Source: Saprospiraceae bacterium
Lineage (GTDB): Bacteria > Bacteroidota > Bacteroidia > Chitinophagales > Saprospiraceae
Direction: 5' to 3'
Assembly (NCBI GenBank): GCA_007134625.1
Contig: SLKL01000471.1
Coordinates: 1-13,277 of the forward strand
DNA length: 13,277 bases
Shown: piece after piece, positions 6,283 through 13,277 of the stretch
Position numbering within the stretch: the stretch's first letter is position 1
How the letters are laid out: every line of letters starts with the position of its first letter
Notes under the pieces: model-generated
Database searches by the model: none
What the model was told of the DNA's origin: nothing
The model's input: only the letters and a program-made list of their open reading frames with translations
Program-made: the position numbers and the translations under genes

Positions 6283-6759
6283 TTAGTAAGGTGTTTTCTT
6301 CTCCATTTGTTTCCAATATTGAAAAGCTTTCAGAGCCTCGTCTCTAAGAAGATTTTTGGCAGGTATAGTCCTTTGTTCAGGTGGTTCATGAATTTGGGAA
6401 TAGATAAAATCGTCATCAAATTCAACAGCTGCAGCATCCTCTCTTGTGCAACCGTAAAAGAACTCTTTGGGTCTAGCCCAGAATATAGCTCCAAGGCACA
6501 TGGGACATGGTTCACATGAGGTGTATATTATACAGTCTTCCAGCTGAAAATCACCAATTTTATCACATGCGTCTCTTATTGCTACAACCTCTGCATGAGC
6601 AGTTGGATCGTTTGTAGAAAGAACCTTATTCCAACCTTCACCTATTATTTCTCCATTTTTTACAACAACTGCACCGAAGGGCCCACCATCGCCCTGCTTC
6701 ATTCCCTTCATAGACAATTCTATTGCTCTTCTCATAAACTTTTGATGTTCTGCGCCCAT
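6283..6759 (-). CDS. guaD: Guanine deaminase (cytidine/deoxycytidylate deaminase fold)
   Basis: A 158-residue cytosolic zinc deaminase that converts guanine to xanthine and ammonia in purine salvage and catabolism. The zinc motif is HAE (His55, catalytic Glu57) and PCPMC (Cys85, Cys88). From memory, the sequence follows Bacillus subtilis GuaD closely, including GGPFGAVVVK, NDPTAHAEV, YTSCEPCPMCLGAI, WARP, FDDDFIY and ERTIP. These mark GuaD rather than tRNA-adenosine deaminase TadA, which lacks the FDDxFIY stretch. Length agrees with the 156-residue B. subtilis enzyme. The frame extends two codons to a TTG (6765), but ATG 6759 is preferred. The gene converges on the RES toxin with about 50 bases between and is probably transcribed alone. 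Confidence 0.9.
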   Translation of the reverse strand: MGAEHQKFMRRAIELSMKGMKQGDGGPFGAVVVKNGEIIGEGWNKVLSTNDPTAHAEVVAIRDACDKIGDFQLEDCIIYTSCEPCPMCLGAIFWARPKEFFYGCTREDAAAVEFDDDFIYSQIHEPPEQRTIPAKNLLRDEALKAFQYWKQMEKKTPY

Positions 6760-6822
6760 TTTCAATCGTTTTTGGGTTTATTGATTTGATATAATACCAT
6801 TCTATTTATTAAGTCACACTCT

Positions 6823-6830
6823 CAAATATA
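6823..6830 (-). promoter_or_regulatory. Bacteroidota-type -7 promoter box for guaD
   Basis: Minus-strand TATATTTG (TAnnTTTG) 63 bases upstream of the guaD ATG. No -33 TTG at the right distance was found. Confidence 0.45.
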
Positions 6831-7022
6831 AAGGAAATTTTAGTTTTGTCATTTTCTGTATAGCATTTCTCAATAACGAAACCCCTTTAAACTACCATTT
6901 AGAAGAACCAAGATGAAACATAAAAAGTCAAAAAACAACAGCTGACTTAGCCTTCAAAATTTGCACAATTTAAGCAAACAAACAGACCTTACTGATAATT
7001 AGGTAAATAAAATAAAAATTCG

Positions 7023-7030
7023 TACCTTTG
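7023..7030 (+). promoter_or_regulatory. Bacteroidota-type -7 promoter box for the GlgA-like gene
   Basis: TACCTTTG, exact TAnnTTTG, 39 bases before the ATG at 7070. No clear -33 element is seen upstream. Confidence 0.5.
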
Positions 7031-7069
7031 CCCATTGTTTTCTATTTTATGTGTTTTTAAATTTAGCTT

Positions 7070-7876
7070 ATGAGTAAGAAAAGAATCCTGTATGTTACTC
7101 AGGAAATGAAGCCCTTTACCAATCTATCAGAAATGTCAGAGATTGTAAGGGAATTGGCAGCGGCAAGTATGAACTCAGGCATGGAAGTAAGAATCTTAAT
7201 GCCCAGATTCGGCACTATTAATGAACGCAGGCACAGGCTCCATGAGGTAGTAAGGTTATCGGGGATGAATATTATTGTGGATGATGATGACTACCCATTG
7301 ATCATAAAAGTTGCTTCTCTTCCGGGAGCAAGACTTCAGGTTTACTTTCTGGACAATGAGGAGTTTTTTAAGAGAAAGAATATTTTTGAAGACAACAAAG
7401 GCAAGCCATTTGATGACAATCAGGAAAGAATGATATTTTTCTGTAAAGGGGTGATTGAAACAGTGAAGAAATTTGGGTGGCCACCTGACATTGTGCACTG
7501 TCATGGATGGATGACAAGTTTGATCCCCGTATATCTGAAAAGAGCTTATAAAACAGAACCACTTTTCAAAAACTGTAAAGTCGTTTATTCATCATATGAT
7601 TCTGAAATCGAGAAAACATTTAATGATGAATTCATCGAGAAAGCTCAGATAAATCATTTGGAGGAAGAGGATCTTGCAAGTTACCAAAATAACGGTTCAA
7701 TAAACCTTCTGGAAGGTGCGATGGAATTTGCGGACACTATAGTGACCTCAGATGCTTCTATTACAGATAGTTTGCACGGAAGCGACAATGGACTTATTAA
7801 GGAGTTTAATTTTGAAGAGAATGCTGAGTTAATAGAGCAGTATATTTCTTTATATAATGAGTTAACAGAGGACTAA
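7070..7876 (+). CDS. GlgA-like protein: GT5 starch/glycogen synthase N-terminal domain only
   Basis: A 268-residue protein related to the N-terminal Rossmann domain of glycogen synthase (GT5); full GlgA is about 475 residues, so the C-terminal glycosyltransferase domain is absent. Recognisable parts are the first strand RILYVTQEMKPF (5-16), VRILMPRFG (40-48), LPGARLQVYFLDNEEFF (84-100) and PDIVHCHGWMTSLIPVYLK (139-157), matching the DVVHxHDW region of GlgA. The ADP-glucose-binding motif KTGGL is missing: after EMKPF the sequence reads TNLSEMSE. The TIHN motif is replaced by SSYD (174-177). The protein is therefore probably not a glycogen synthase. Short proteins of this kind are common in Bacteroidota, so it is not simply a broken gene. 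It is the first gene of the + strand block leading to glmS. Function unknown. Confidence 0.8.
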   Translation: MSKKRILYVTQEMKPFTNLSEMSEIVRELAAASMNSGMEVRILMPRFGTINERRHRLHEVVRLSGMNIIVDDDDYPLIIKVASLPGARLQVYFLDNEEFFKRKNIFEDNKGKPFDDNQERMIFFCKGVIETVKKFGWPPDIVHCHGWMTSLIPVYLKRAYKTEPLFKNCKVVYSSYDSEIEKTFNDEFIEKAQINHLEEEDLASYQNNGSINLLEGAMEFADTIVTSDASITDSLHGSDNGLIKEFNFEENAELIEQYISLYNELTED

Positions 7877-7959
7877 AAAGTTTTTTTTACCGTTTCCCTT
7901 TCACAGAGCTCATTGAATATGTTTATAAATGAGCCTTGTTGGTCTTTTATCATCAAGCA

Positions 7960-7991
7960 TTGTGATCAATTGCTCAATTAATCTATTTTTG
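7960..7991 (+). promoter_or_regulatory. Promoter upstream of the DUF4270 gene (-33 TTG, -7 TATTTTTG)
   Basis: TTG at 7960-7962 and TATTTTTG at 7984-7991 are 21 bases apart, a fitting Bacteroidota pair. It lies inside the upstream extension of the DUF4270 frame and 24 bases before ATG 8016, supporting that downstream start. It probably drives DUF4270, glmS and the DUF4290 gene together. Confidence 0.55.
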
Positions 7992-8015
7992 CATTTCAAA
8001 ACTAAATGTATTTTA

Positions 8016-9365
8016 ATGACCGGTTTTTTAATACGCCCTGTTGGCATAATTATCACCCTTTTTGTACTAATTTTCATCTCTTCCGGCTGCAATGACCCAT
8101 CTTTTGTTGGTGAAGACCTGGTAGAAGGTGACAGGATTGATTTTGAGGTGACTGAGGATTTTGAGATTTCTGCGAGGGTTGTAAAAACAGATTCGATTCT
8201 TACTTTTGAAAGATTTGACAGGTTAGGAGCCCACAGAATCGGACATTACAGTCATCCCTTTTTCGGTTCTATCAAAGCGGAATTTGCCCTTCACCTTGTA
8301 CCTCAGATACCAGTGGTAGATACATCAGAGACTATAACTATAGATTCAGTAATTTTAGCTTTACACTACGATTCATCAGCTTTTTATGGAGATACTACAG
8401 TTCCTATGTCAATAGATGTATTTCGATTAAATGAATTTTATGACCCAAGAAATCCCTACTACACCAATCATATATTTAATTACGACCCGATTCCTGTCGG
8501 GCAGTTGCTCAATTTTACTCCAAAGCCCAACACTCTAATAACCAGGATCACGGAGGGCGAAGACGGCAGTGATACCACTCAATTGGTGCCTCAGTTGAGA
8601 ATACCTATTAATAATGGAATTGGAATGGAGCTTTTAGGTCTTGATTCTATATCTATACAATCAGACTCACTTTTCCTTACTCAATTTAATGGTCTTTACC
8701 TCACCACTACGGGACAATCAGGGAGTTTGATGGGGTTTTACCCTGATAACCCAAGAACACAGCTAATCGTATATTATACCGGTGATGGGGAAGAACAGAT
8801 AAGGCGTTACGTTCCTGAAACTCAATTTTTGACGGCACAGGTTTACAATCACTCTTATGAGTCCTCAGGAGTTGAAGACCTTATCGATTCAGAACAAGAT
8901 CAGACGTTAATTTTTCAAGGCCTGGGAGGACTTGCATCACGCATAAATATTGAAGGAATTGATGAGCTACAAGGATCTCTAATAAATCAGGCAAGATTGC
9001 GCATTTATCTCAATGAGCTTGATGAGCCCACCGTCGGTAATGAGCAAACTATTCCCAGACTTTTAATGTTTAAACAAAACGAGGACGGAAGCCTAAGTCC
9101 AATTGAAGATGTAAGAATAGAACAAGGCTCAAGTACAACCGTTAATTTTGGAGGTTTCCTTGAGGATAAAGTTATAGGAAATGACACCTTGTCTGTATAT
9201 GAAATGAATATAACTTCTCATTTACAAGAAGTGATAAGAAAAGGCAATAATCCTGCTTTATTTTTACGGGCTAATAATACTGCCAACTTAATGGGAAATA
9301 GCAGAACTTTTGGAGCAGGTCATGATGAATTTCCGATAGAGCTCAGGGTAATTTACACCAGATAA
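8016..9365 (+). CDS. DUF4270 family lipoprotein
   Basis: A 449-residue lipoprotein of the Bacteroidota-specific DUF4270 family, function unknown. Residues 1-24 are a lipoprotein signal peptide with lipobox ISSGC, giving lipid-bearing Cys25. The start of the mature protein (CNDPSFVGEDLVEGD) and the motif HYSHPFFGSIKAEF (about 77-90) are typical of the family as I know it. The remainder is rich in short beta strands and contains paired domains with DSVILALHY and QARLRIYLNE patterns, suggesting a surface or periplasmic beta-sandwich protein. The frame is open upstream to 7929, but a promoter lies within that extension and only ATG 8016 begins a proper signal peptide. It ends 15 bases before glmS and is very likely co-transcribed with it. 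Confidence 0.85.
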   Translation: MTGFLIRPVGIIITLFVLIFISSGCNDPSFVGEDLVEGDRIDFEVTEDFEISARVVKTDSILTFERFDRLGAHRIGHYSHPFFGSIKAEFALHLVPQIPVVDTSETITIDSVILALHYDSSAFYGDTTVPMSIDVFRLNEFYDPRNPYYTNHIFNYDPIPVGQLLNFTPKPNTLITRITEGEDGSDTTQLVPQLRIPINNGIGMELLGLDSISIQSDSLFLTQFNGLYLTTTGQSGSLMGFYPDNPRTQLIVYYTGDGEEQIRRYVPETQFLTAQVYNHSYESSGVEDLIDSEQDQTLIFQGLGGLASRINIEGIDELQGSLINQARLRIYLNELDEPTVGNEQTIPRLLMFKQNEDGSLSPIEDVRIEQGSSTTVNFGGFLEDKVIGNDTLSVYEMNITSHLQEVIRKGNNPALFLRANNTANLMGNSRTFGAGHDEFPIELRVIYTR

Positions 9366-9380
9366 ACAGAATTTTTTAAC

Positions 9381-11219
9381 ATGTGTGGCATTGTAGCATA
9401 CGTTGGTGATAAAATAGCGTCACCTATTATTATGAAAGGTCTTCAGCGCCTTGAATACCGGGGGTACGACAGTGCCGGGATTGCTATTCTTAATGGTGGA
9501 ATTGAGGTATTCAAAAAGAAAGGGAAAGTAAATGACCTTCTGAAAGTAGTAAATGCCGCAAGCCCAACAGGCACTACAGGTATCGGGCATACGCGGTGGG
9601 CAACTCATGGGGAACCTAATGATATCAATGCTCACCCCCATACTTCTTCTGATAATGGTATAGCCTTAGTCCATAATGGCATTATAGAAAATTGTGATAC
9701 GCTAAGAGAAGCCCTGAAAAAACTCGGACATCAATTCGTAAGTGAAACAGATACTGAAGTACTTGTGCACCTAATCAGTGAATTTAAAACAAGATATCAG
9801 GTGTCACTCGAAGAGTCAGTCAGACTTGCTTTAGAAAAAATAATCGGAGCATATGCGATTGTGGTGGTGGATAAAAATGAACCTGATTTGGTTATTGCAG
9901 CAAAAAAAGCCAGTCCCCTTGTTATAGGTCTTGGGAAAAACGAGTTTTTTTTAGCAAGTGATGCAACACCACTAATTGAACATACCCGGGAAGTAGTGTA
10001 TCTGCAAGATGAGGAAATGGCTATATTGAAAAAGGGAGAGAATCTTCAGATTAAATCGTTTCAAAATGAGCCCCAAAAACCCTCAATTGTAGAACTGGAT
10101 TTAAAAATTGAGGAGTTGGAGAAAGGTGGATTTCCCCATTTTATGTTAAAGGAGATTCATCAGCAACCTGAAACTATATCCGATGGAATGCGCGGAAGAT
10201 TAAATGCTGAACACGGCTGGACAAGATTGGGTGGAATGGAGCCGCATAGGGAAAAGTTTGCCAAAGCAGAAAGATTAATAATTACGGGATGTGGCACATC
10301 ATGGCATGCGGGTTTAATAGGTGAATATCTAATCGAAGACCTTGCAAGGCTGCCTGTTGAGGTAGAGTATGCATCAGAATTAAGGTACAGAAATCCTATT
10401 ATCAATTCGAATGACATAGTAATTGCTTTGTCTCAATCAGGAGAGACTGCTGACACATTGGCTGCACTTCAACACGCTAAAGAAAAAGGTGCTTTCATTT
10501 ATGGTATAGTAAACTCTGTAGGTTCTTCCATAGCGAGAGTAACTGATGCGGGCTCTTATATACATGCCGGACCTGAAATAGGAGTTGCTTCTACAAAAGC
10601 CTTTACTTCGCAATTGACTTTATTGACTTTACTTGCTTTAGAGCTTGGAAAAATCAGGAATACGCTTCAAAAGGATTACTACCTCAAGTTGGTTTCTGAA
10701 CTAAACGAAATACCCAACAAGGTCAGAAACATTTTGGCAAAAGACAGTAAAATAAAAGAGATCGCCAACTCAATTCAGAATTCTAATAATGCCCTTTATC
10801 TTGGTAGAGGTTATAATTTTCCGGTTGCTCTTGAAGGCGCCCTAAAGCTAAAGGAAATTTCCTATATACATGCCGAGGGTTACCCTGCTGCCGAAATGAA
10901 GCATGGACCTATTGCACTGATAGATGAAAACATGCCCGTAGTGGTGGTTGCAACTAATCTCAGTGCTTATGATAAAATAATGAGTAACATTCAGGAGGTA
11001 AAAGCGCGGAAAGGAAAAGTAATTTCTATCATTACCGAGGGCGATAAAAAAATCAAAGCTTTGTCTGACTTTGCTATTGAGATACCAAGAACGGCAGAAC
11101 CCTTGACCCCTCTTTTATCAGTAATTCCACTACAACTGCTCAGTTATCACATTGCAGTAATGCGAGGTTGCAATGTGGATCAACCTAGAAATTTAGCTAA
11201 ATCAGTAACCGTTGAATAA
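9381..11219 (+). CDS. glmS: Glutamine--fructose-6-phosphate aminotransferase (isomerizing)
   Basis: A 612-residue cytosolic enzyme (E. coli GlmS is 609) that makes glucosamine-6-phosphate from fructose-6-phosphate and glutamine, the entry step to UDP-GlcNAc for peptidoglycan and lipopolysaccharide. It starts MCGIVAYVG, so Cys2 becomes the N-terminal nucleophile after Met removal. The class II glutaminase domain covers about 1-220 (GHTRWATHG, HNGIIEN, SETDTEV). Two SIS sugar-isomerase domains follow, the first with GCGTS at 303-307 and SQSGETADT, then VASTKAFTSQ. The second contains ALEGALKLKEISYIHAEGY and MKHGPIALID. The C-terminus QPRNLAKSVTVE is the usual end. Only 15 bases separate it from the DUF4270 gene, so there is no room for a glmS ribozyme. 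Confidence 0.97.
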   Translation: MCGIVAYVGDKIASPIIMKGLQRLEYRGYDSAGIAILNGGIEVFKKKGKVNDLLKVVNAASPTGTTGIGHTRWATHGEPNDINAHPHTSSDNGIALVHNGIIENCDTLREALKKLGHQFVSETDTEVLVHLISEFKTRYQVSLEESVRLALEKIIGAYAIVVVDKNEPDLVIAAKKASPLVIGLGKNEFFLASDATPLIEHTREVVYLQDEEMAILKKGENLQIKSFQNEPQKPSIVELDLKIEELEKGGFPHFMLKEIHQQPETISDGMRGRLNAEHGWTRLGGMEPHREKFAKAERLIITGCGTSWHAGLIGEYLIEDLARLPVEVEYASELRYRNPIINSNDIVIALSQSGETADTLAALQHAKEKGAFIYGIVNSVGSSIARVTDAGSYIHAGPEIGVASTKAFTSQLTLLTLLALELGKIRNTLQKDYYLKLVSELNEIPNKVRNILAKDSKIKEIANSIQNSNNALYLGRGYNFPVALEGALKLKEISYIHAEGYPAAEMKHGPIALIDENMPVVVVATNLSAYDKIMSNIQEVKARKGKVISIITEGDKKIKALSDFAIEIPRTAEPLTPLLSVIPLQLLSYHIAVMRGCNVDQPRNLAKSVTVE

Positions 11220-11229
11220 AAAAATATCA

Positions 11230-11886
11230 ATGAATTTTCAATACAATACACAAAAAGAAAAACTCATCATTTCTGAATACGGTCGAAATATTCAGGACAT
11301 GATCCATGAATTAAAAAAGATTCCTGAGCAGGAAAAAAGGCAGGCATACGCAGAAGAAATAATTAAACTAATGGGCAATATGAACCCCATTAATAAGGGA
11401 AATGTAGATGCTGAGCAAAGGCTCTGGAATCATATGTTCCGTTTAGCTGAATTTGACCTTGATGTAACACCTCCAAAAGGAGAGAAGCCCACCCTGGAAT
11501 CCACTAAAATAGATCCTGAAAAGCCTTCGTACAATCAATCAAGGATGAGATTCAGGCATTATGGAAAATATATTCAGGAATTAGTTGATAAGGCTGCAGA
11601 AGAGGAGGATAAGGAAAAACAAATTGAAATTCTCAATATCATTGGTTCCTACATGAAGTTAGCCTATAAAACCTGGAATCCTAAACACTATGTCTCTGAT
11701 GACATTATTTTAGATGATTTGGGAAGCCTTTGTGAGGGCAAAATTGAGTTGGATGACTCTATAACCTTTGATGCTTTGGACTCTTCAAAAACTTACCGCC
11801 GTCAAAGATCTGCTAATCCTCCCGTTAAATCAAAGTCAAAATCAAGGAATAACAGAAAAAGAAAGACCGGCAGGAAGCGCAGATAA
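11230..11886 (+). CDS. DUF4290 family protein with strongly basic C-terminal tail
   Basis: A 218-residue, probably cytosolic protein of the Bacteroidota-specific DUF4290 family, function unknown. The start (MNFQYNTQKEKLIISEYGRNIQDMI) is the family signature. Residues 1-185 look mostly alpha-helical and are rich in charged residues. Two related segments occur: LIISEYGRNIQDMIHEL near the start and FRHYGKYIQELVDKA at about 108-122. The last 29 residues hold 15 Lys/Arg and few other side chains, so the tail is likely disordered and could contact nucleic acid, ribosomes or acidic lipids. I chose ATG 11230, ten bases after the glmS stop; a TTG at 11212 would overlap glmS and is less likely. The gene sits between glmS and murA and is probably in the glmS operon. 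Confidence 0.83.
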   Translation: MNFQYNTQKEKLIISEYGRNIQDMIHELKKIPEQEKRQAYAEEIIKLMGNMNPINKGNVDAEQRLWNHMFRLAEFDLDVTPPKGEKPTLESTKIDPEKPSYNQSRMRFRHYGKYIQELVDKAAEEEDKEKQIEILNIIGSYMKLAYKTWNPKHYVSDDIILDDLGSLCEGKIELDDSITFDALDSSKTYRRQRSANPPVKSKSKSRNNRKRKTGRKRR

Positions 11887-12016
11887 TTTTGTTAAAACCA
11901 GTCCTATTCCTGCCTATCCATGAATTAAGCTGAATTCAATTATTAAGCCTCAGTTAAAATTTCTTAAGCTATCTCAATTTTTTTAGGCACAAAACTCAAA
12001 TTAAAAAATAAATTAA

Positions 12017-12024
12017 TATATTTG
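12017..12024 (+). promoter_or_regulatory. Bacteroidota-type -7 promoter box for murA
   Basis: TATATTTG (TAnnTTTG) 24 bases before the murA ATG, in an AT-rich 162-base gap after the DUF4290 gene. No -33 TTG at standard spacing. It would allow murA to be expressed apart from the glmS operon. I see no terminator hairpin in the gap, so readthrough is also possible. Confidence 0.5.
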
Positions 12025-12048
12025 TGCTTCTAACAAAAGAGAATAAGC

Positions 12049-13277
12049 ATGGGATATCAAGCTTTTGAAGTAAAGGGAGGCAATAAACTCAATGGCACCA
12101 TTATACCTCAGGGTGCAAAAAATGAGGCACTACAAGTCATTTCAGCCGTACTATTGACTGAAGAAGAGGTCACCATATCCAACATTCCCGATATACTTGA
12201 TGTCAACCGCTTAATTGATTTGCTAAAAGGCCTGGGCGTCAAAACAGAAAAAGTTGGAGCGGATAGCTGGAAGTTTCAAGCCGACGATGTAGATTTGGAA
12301 TATACCAAAACTAAAAAGTACCAAAAGGACGCCAGTAAAATAAGAGGCTCAGTTATGCTGATGGGACCTATGCTGGCGAGATTTGGAAAGGCGTTTTTAC
12401 CTAAACCTGGGGGCGACAAAATAGGGCGCAGAAGAATGGATACTCATTTTTTAGGTTTTCAAAAAATGGGAGCTGACTTCAGGTATGATCCGGAGGAAAA
12501 AACTTATTTATTAGATGCTACCGGACTTAAGGGTGGGTATATTTTAATGGATGAGATCAGTGTAACCGGAACGGCAAATATCCTGATGGCAGCGAGTTTG
12601 TGTCCTGGCACCACTACCATATATAACGCAGCTTGCGAGCCTTACATTCAACAATTGTGTTCTATGCTCATAGGTATGGGAGCAAAAATTGAGGGTGTTG
12701 GTTCCAATCTCTTGCGCGTAACAGGAGTGGAAAGACTGGGTGGCACCAATCACCGGATTTTACCTGACATGATTGAGATTGGCAGCTTCATAGGATTGGC
12801 TGCTATGACCGGCTCAGAGCTTACCATAAAAGACGCTAAGCCGGATAAACTGGGTGTAATCATCCCTACTTTTGAGAAACTCGGATTAAAAATAGAAATT
12901 AAAGGTGAGGATATTTTTATCCCTGAACAGGATCAGTATAAAATCCAAACATTCATTGACGGTTCTATCATGACCATTTACGATTCTCCGTGGCCAGGCT
13001 TTACTCCTGACCTCATGAGTATTATTCTGGTTGTGGCGACTCAGGCAAATGGAAGTATTCTCATTCATCAGAAAATGTTTGAAAGCAGGCTGTTTTTTGT
13101 TGATAAATTAATCGACATGGGTGCTCAAATTATTTTGTGTGATCCCCACAGAGCCACTGTAATTGGTCTGAACAAACAGTCACCTCTTCGCGGTATAGAG
13201 ATGAGTTCACCGGATATCAGAGCCGGAGTTGCCCTTTTAATTGCTGCTCTTTCCGCTAAGGGAAAAAGTATTATCTA
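12049..13277 (+). CDS. murA: UDP-N-acetylglucosamine 1-carboxyvinyltransferase (partial, 3' end outside window), Asp variant
   Basis: The frame runs from ATG 12049 to the window edge: 409 codons of an enzyme usually about 420-440 residues long, so only the last few percent is missing. MurA transfers enolpyruvate from phosphoenolpyruvate to UDP-GlcNAc, the first committed step of peptidoglycan synthesis. The start FEVKGGNKLNGTIIPQGAKNEAL carries the conserved Lys24-Asn25 pair. The active-site loop reads PGGDKIGRRRMDTH, with Asp123 where E. coli has the catalytic Cys115. Catalytic Asp321 lies in WPGFTPD, and the PEP-binding Arg391 in SPDIRAG. Cys-to-Asp enzymes in other bacteria (Mycobacterium, Chlamydia) are active and insensitive to fosfomycin, so the same is expected here. 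The gene lies 162 bases after DUF4290 with its own promoter box. Confidence 0.95.
   Translation, partial: MGYQAFEVKGGNKLNGTIIPQGAKNEALQVISAVLLTEEEVTISNIPDILDVNRLIDLLKGLGVKTEKVGADSWKFQADDVDLEYTKTKKYQKDASKIRGSVMLMGPMLARFGKAFLPKPGGDKIGRRRMDTHFLGFQKMGADFRYDPEEKTYLLDATGLKGGYILMDEISVTGTANILMAASLCPGTTTIYNAACEPYIQQLCSMLIGMGAKIEGVGSNLLRVTGVERLGGTNHRILPDMIEIGSFIGLAAMTGSELTIKDAKPDKLGVIIPTFEKLGLKIEIKGEDIFIPEQDQYKIQTFIDGSIMTIYDSPWPGFTPDLMSIILVVATQANGSILIHQKMFESRLFFVDKLIDMGAQIILCDPHRATVIGLNKQSPLRGIEMSSPDIRAGVALLIAALSAKGKSII

Larger units (their letters stand above)
6760..7069. other. Divergent intergenic region between guaD and the GlgA-like gene
   Basis: AT-rich stretch of about 310 bases with no ORF of interest. 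It holds one promoter box pointing to each side. I see no hairpin, repeat or RNA gene in the rest. Confidence 0.6.

Noticed and set aside
6244..6519. 91-codon plus-strand frame opposite guaD
   Set aside because: It is antisense to a well-supported guanine deaminase and its translation has no recognisable features.
7875..7888. A-run/T-run after the GlgA-like gene as a terminator
   Set aside because: Five A, one G and eight T without any GC stem cannot form a convincing intrinsic terminator.
7929..8015. Upstream extension of the DUF4270 frame to 7929
   Set aside because: A promoter lies within it and the lipoprotein signal peptide only makes sense starting at ATG 8016.
9366..9380. glmS ribozyme upstream of glmS
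   Set aside because: Only 15 bases separate the DUF4270 stop from the glmS start, far too short for the ribozyme.
11212..11229. TTG start of the DUF4290 gene overlapping glmS
   Set aside because: The DUF4290 family signature begins at the ATG at 11230, ten bases after the glmS stop.

Overview
The window looks like chromosomal DNA of a member of the Bacteroidota, probably the Cytophagales side. The evidence is a type IX secretion sorting domain on a secreted hydrolase, several TAnnTTTG-type -7 promoter boxes instead of TATAAT, AT-rich intergenic DNA, short-leader lipoproteins with Bacteroidota-type lipoboxes, and a gene run (GlgA-like N-domain protein, DUF4270 lipoprotein, glmS, DUF4290, murA) that I know as typical of this phylum. 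The species cannot be named from the sequence.

Layout. 84-1505 (+) encodes a secreted alpha/beta hydrolase with a T9SS C-terminal domain. It converges on a small lipoprotein (1563-2081, -) across a bidirectional terminator. Next is an MFS efflux transporter (2165-3358, -). The 670-base interval 3359-4028 has no credible gene but holds a short tandem repeat, a perfect hairpin and a 256-bp MITE-like element with 19-bp perfect terminal inverted repeats and a 6-bp target duplication. Then come an M20D amidohydrolase (4029-5168, +), a Xre/MbcA/ParS-RES toxin-antitoxin pair (5261-6230, +) with its own promoter, and a convergent guanine deaminase (6283-6759, -).

From 7070 the window enters an envelope and amino-sugar block on the + strand: a GlgA-like N-terminal-domain protein without the KTGGL motif (7070-7876), a DUF4270 lipoprotein (8016-9365), glmS (9381-11219), a DUF4290 protein with a very basic tail (11230-11886), and murA (12049 to the edge, cut off). 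GlmS makes glucosamine-6-phosphate, the source of UDP-GlcNAc. MurA uses UDP-GlcNAc for the first committed step of peptidoglycan synthesis. This MurA carries Asp instead of the usual catalytic Cys. The three unassigned proteins sit around this pathway and may serve envelope building, but that is inference from position.

The most interesting items are the MITE-like element with its unusually structured GC-rich core, the apparently non-catalytic GlgA remnant, and the DUF4290 protein between glmS and murA. I found no tRNA, rRNA, CRISPR array or recognisable riboswitch.
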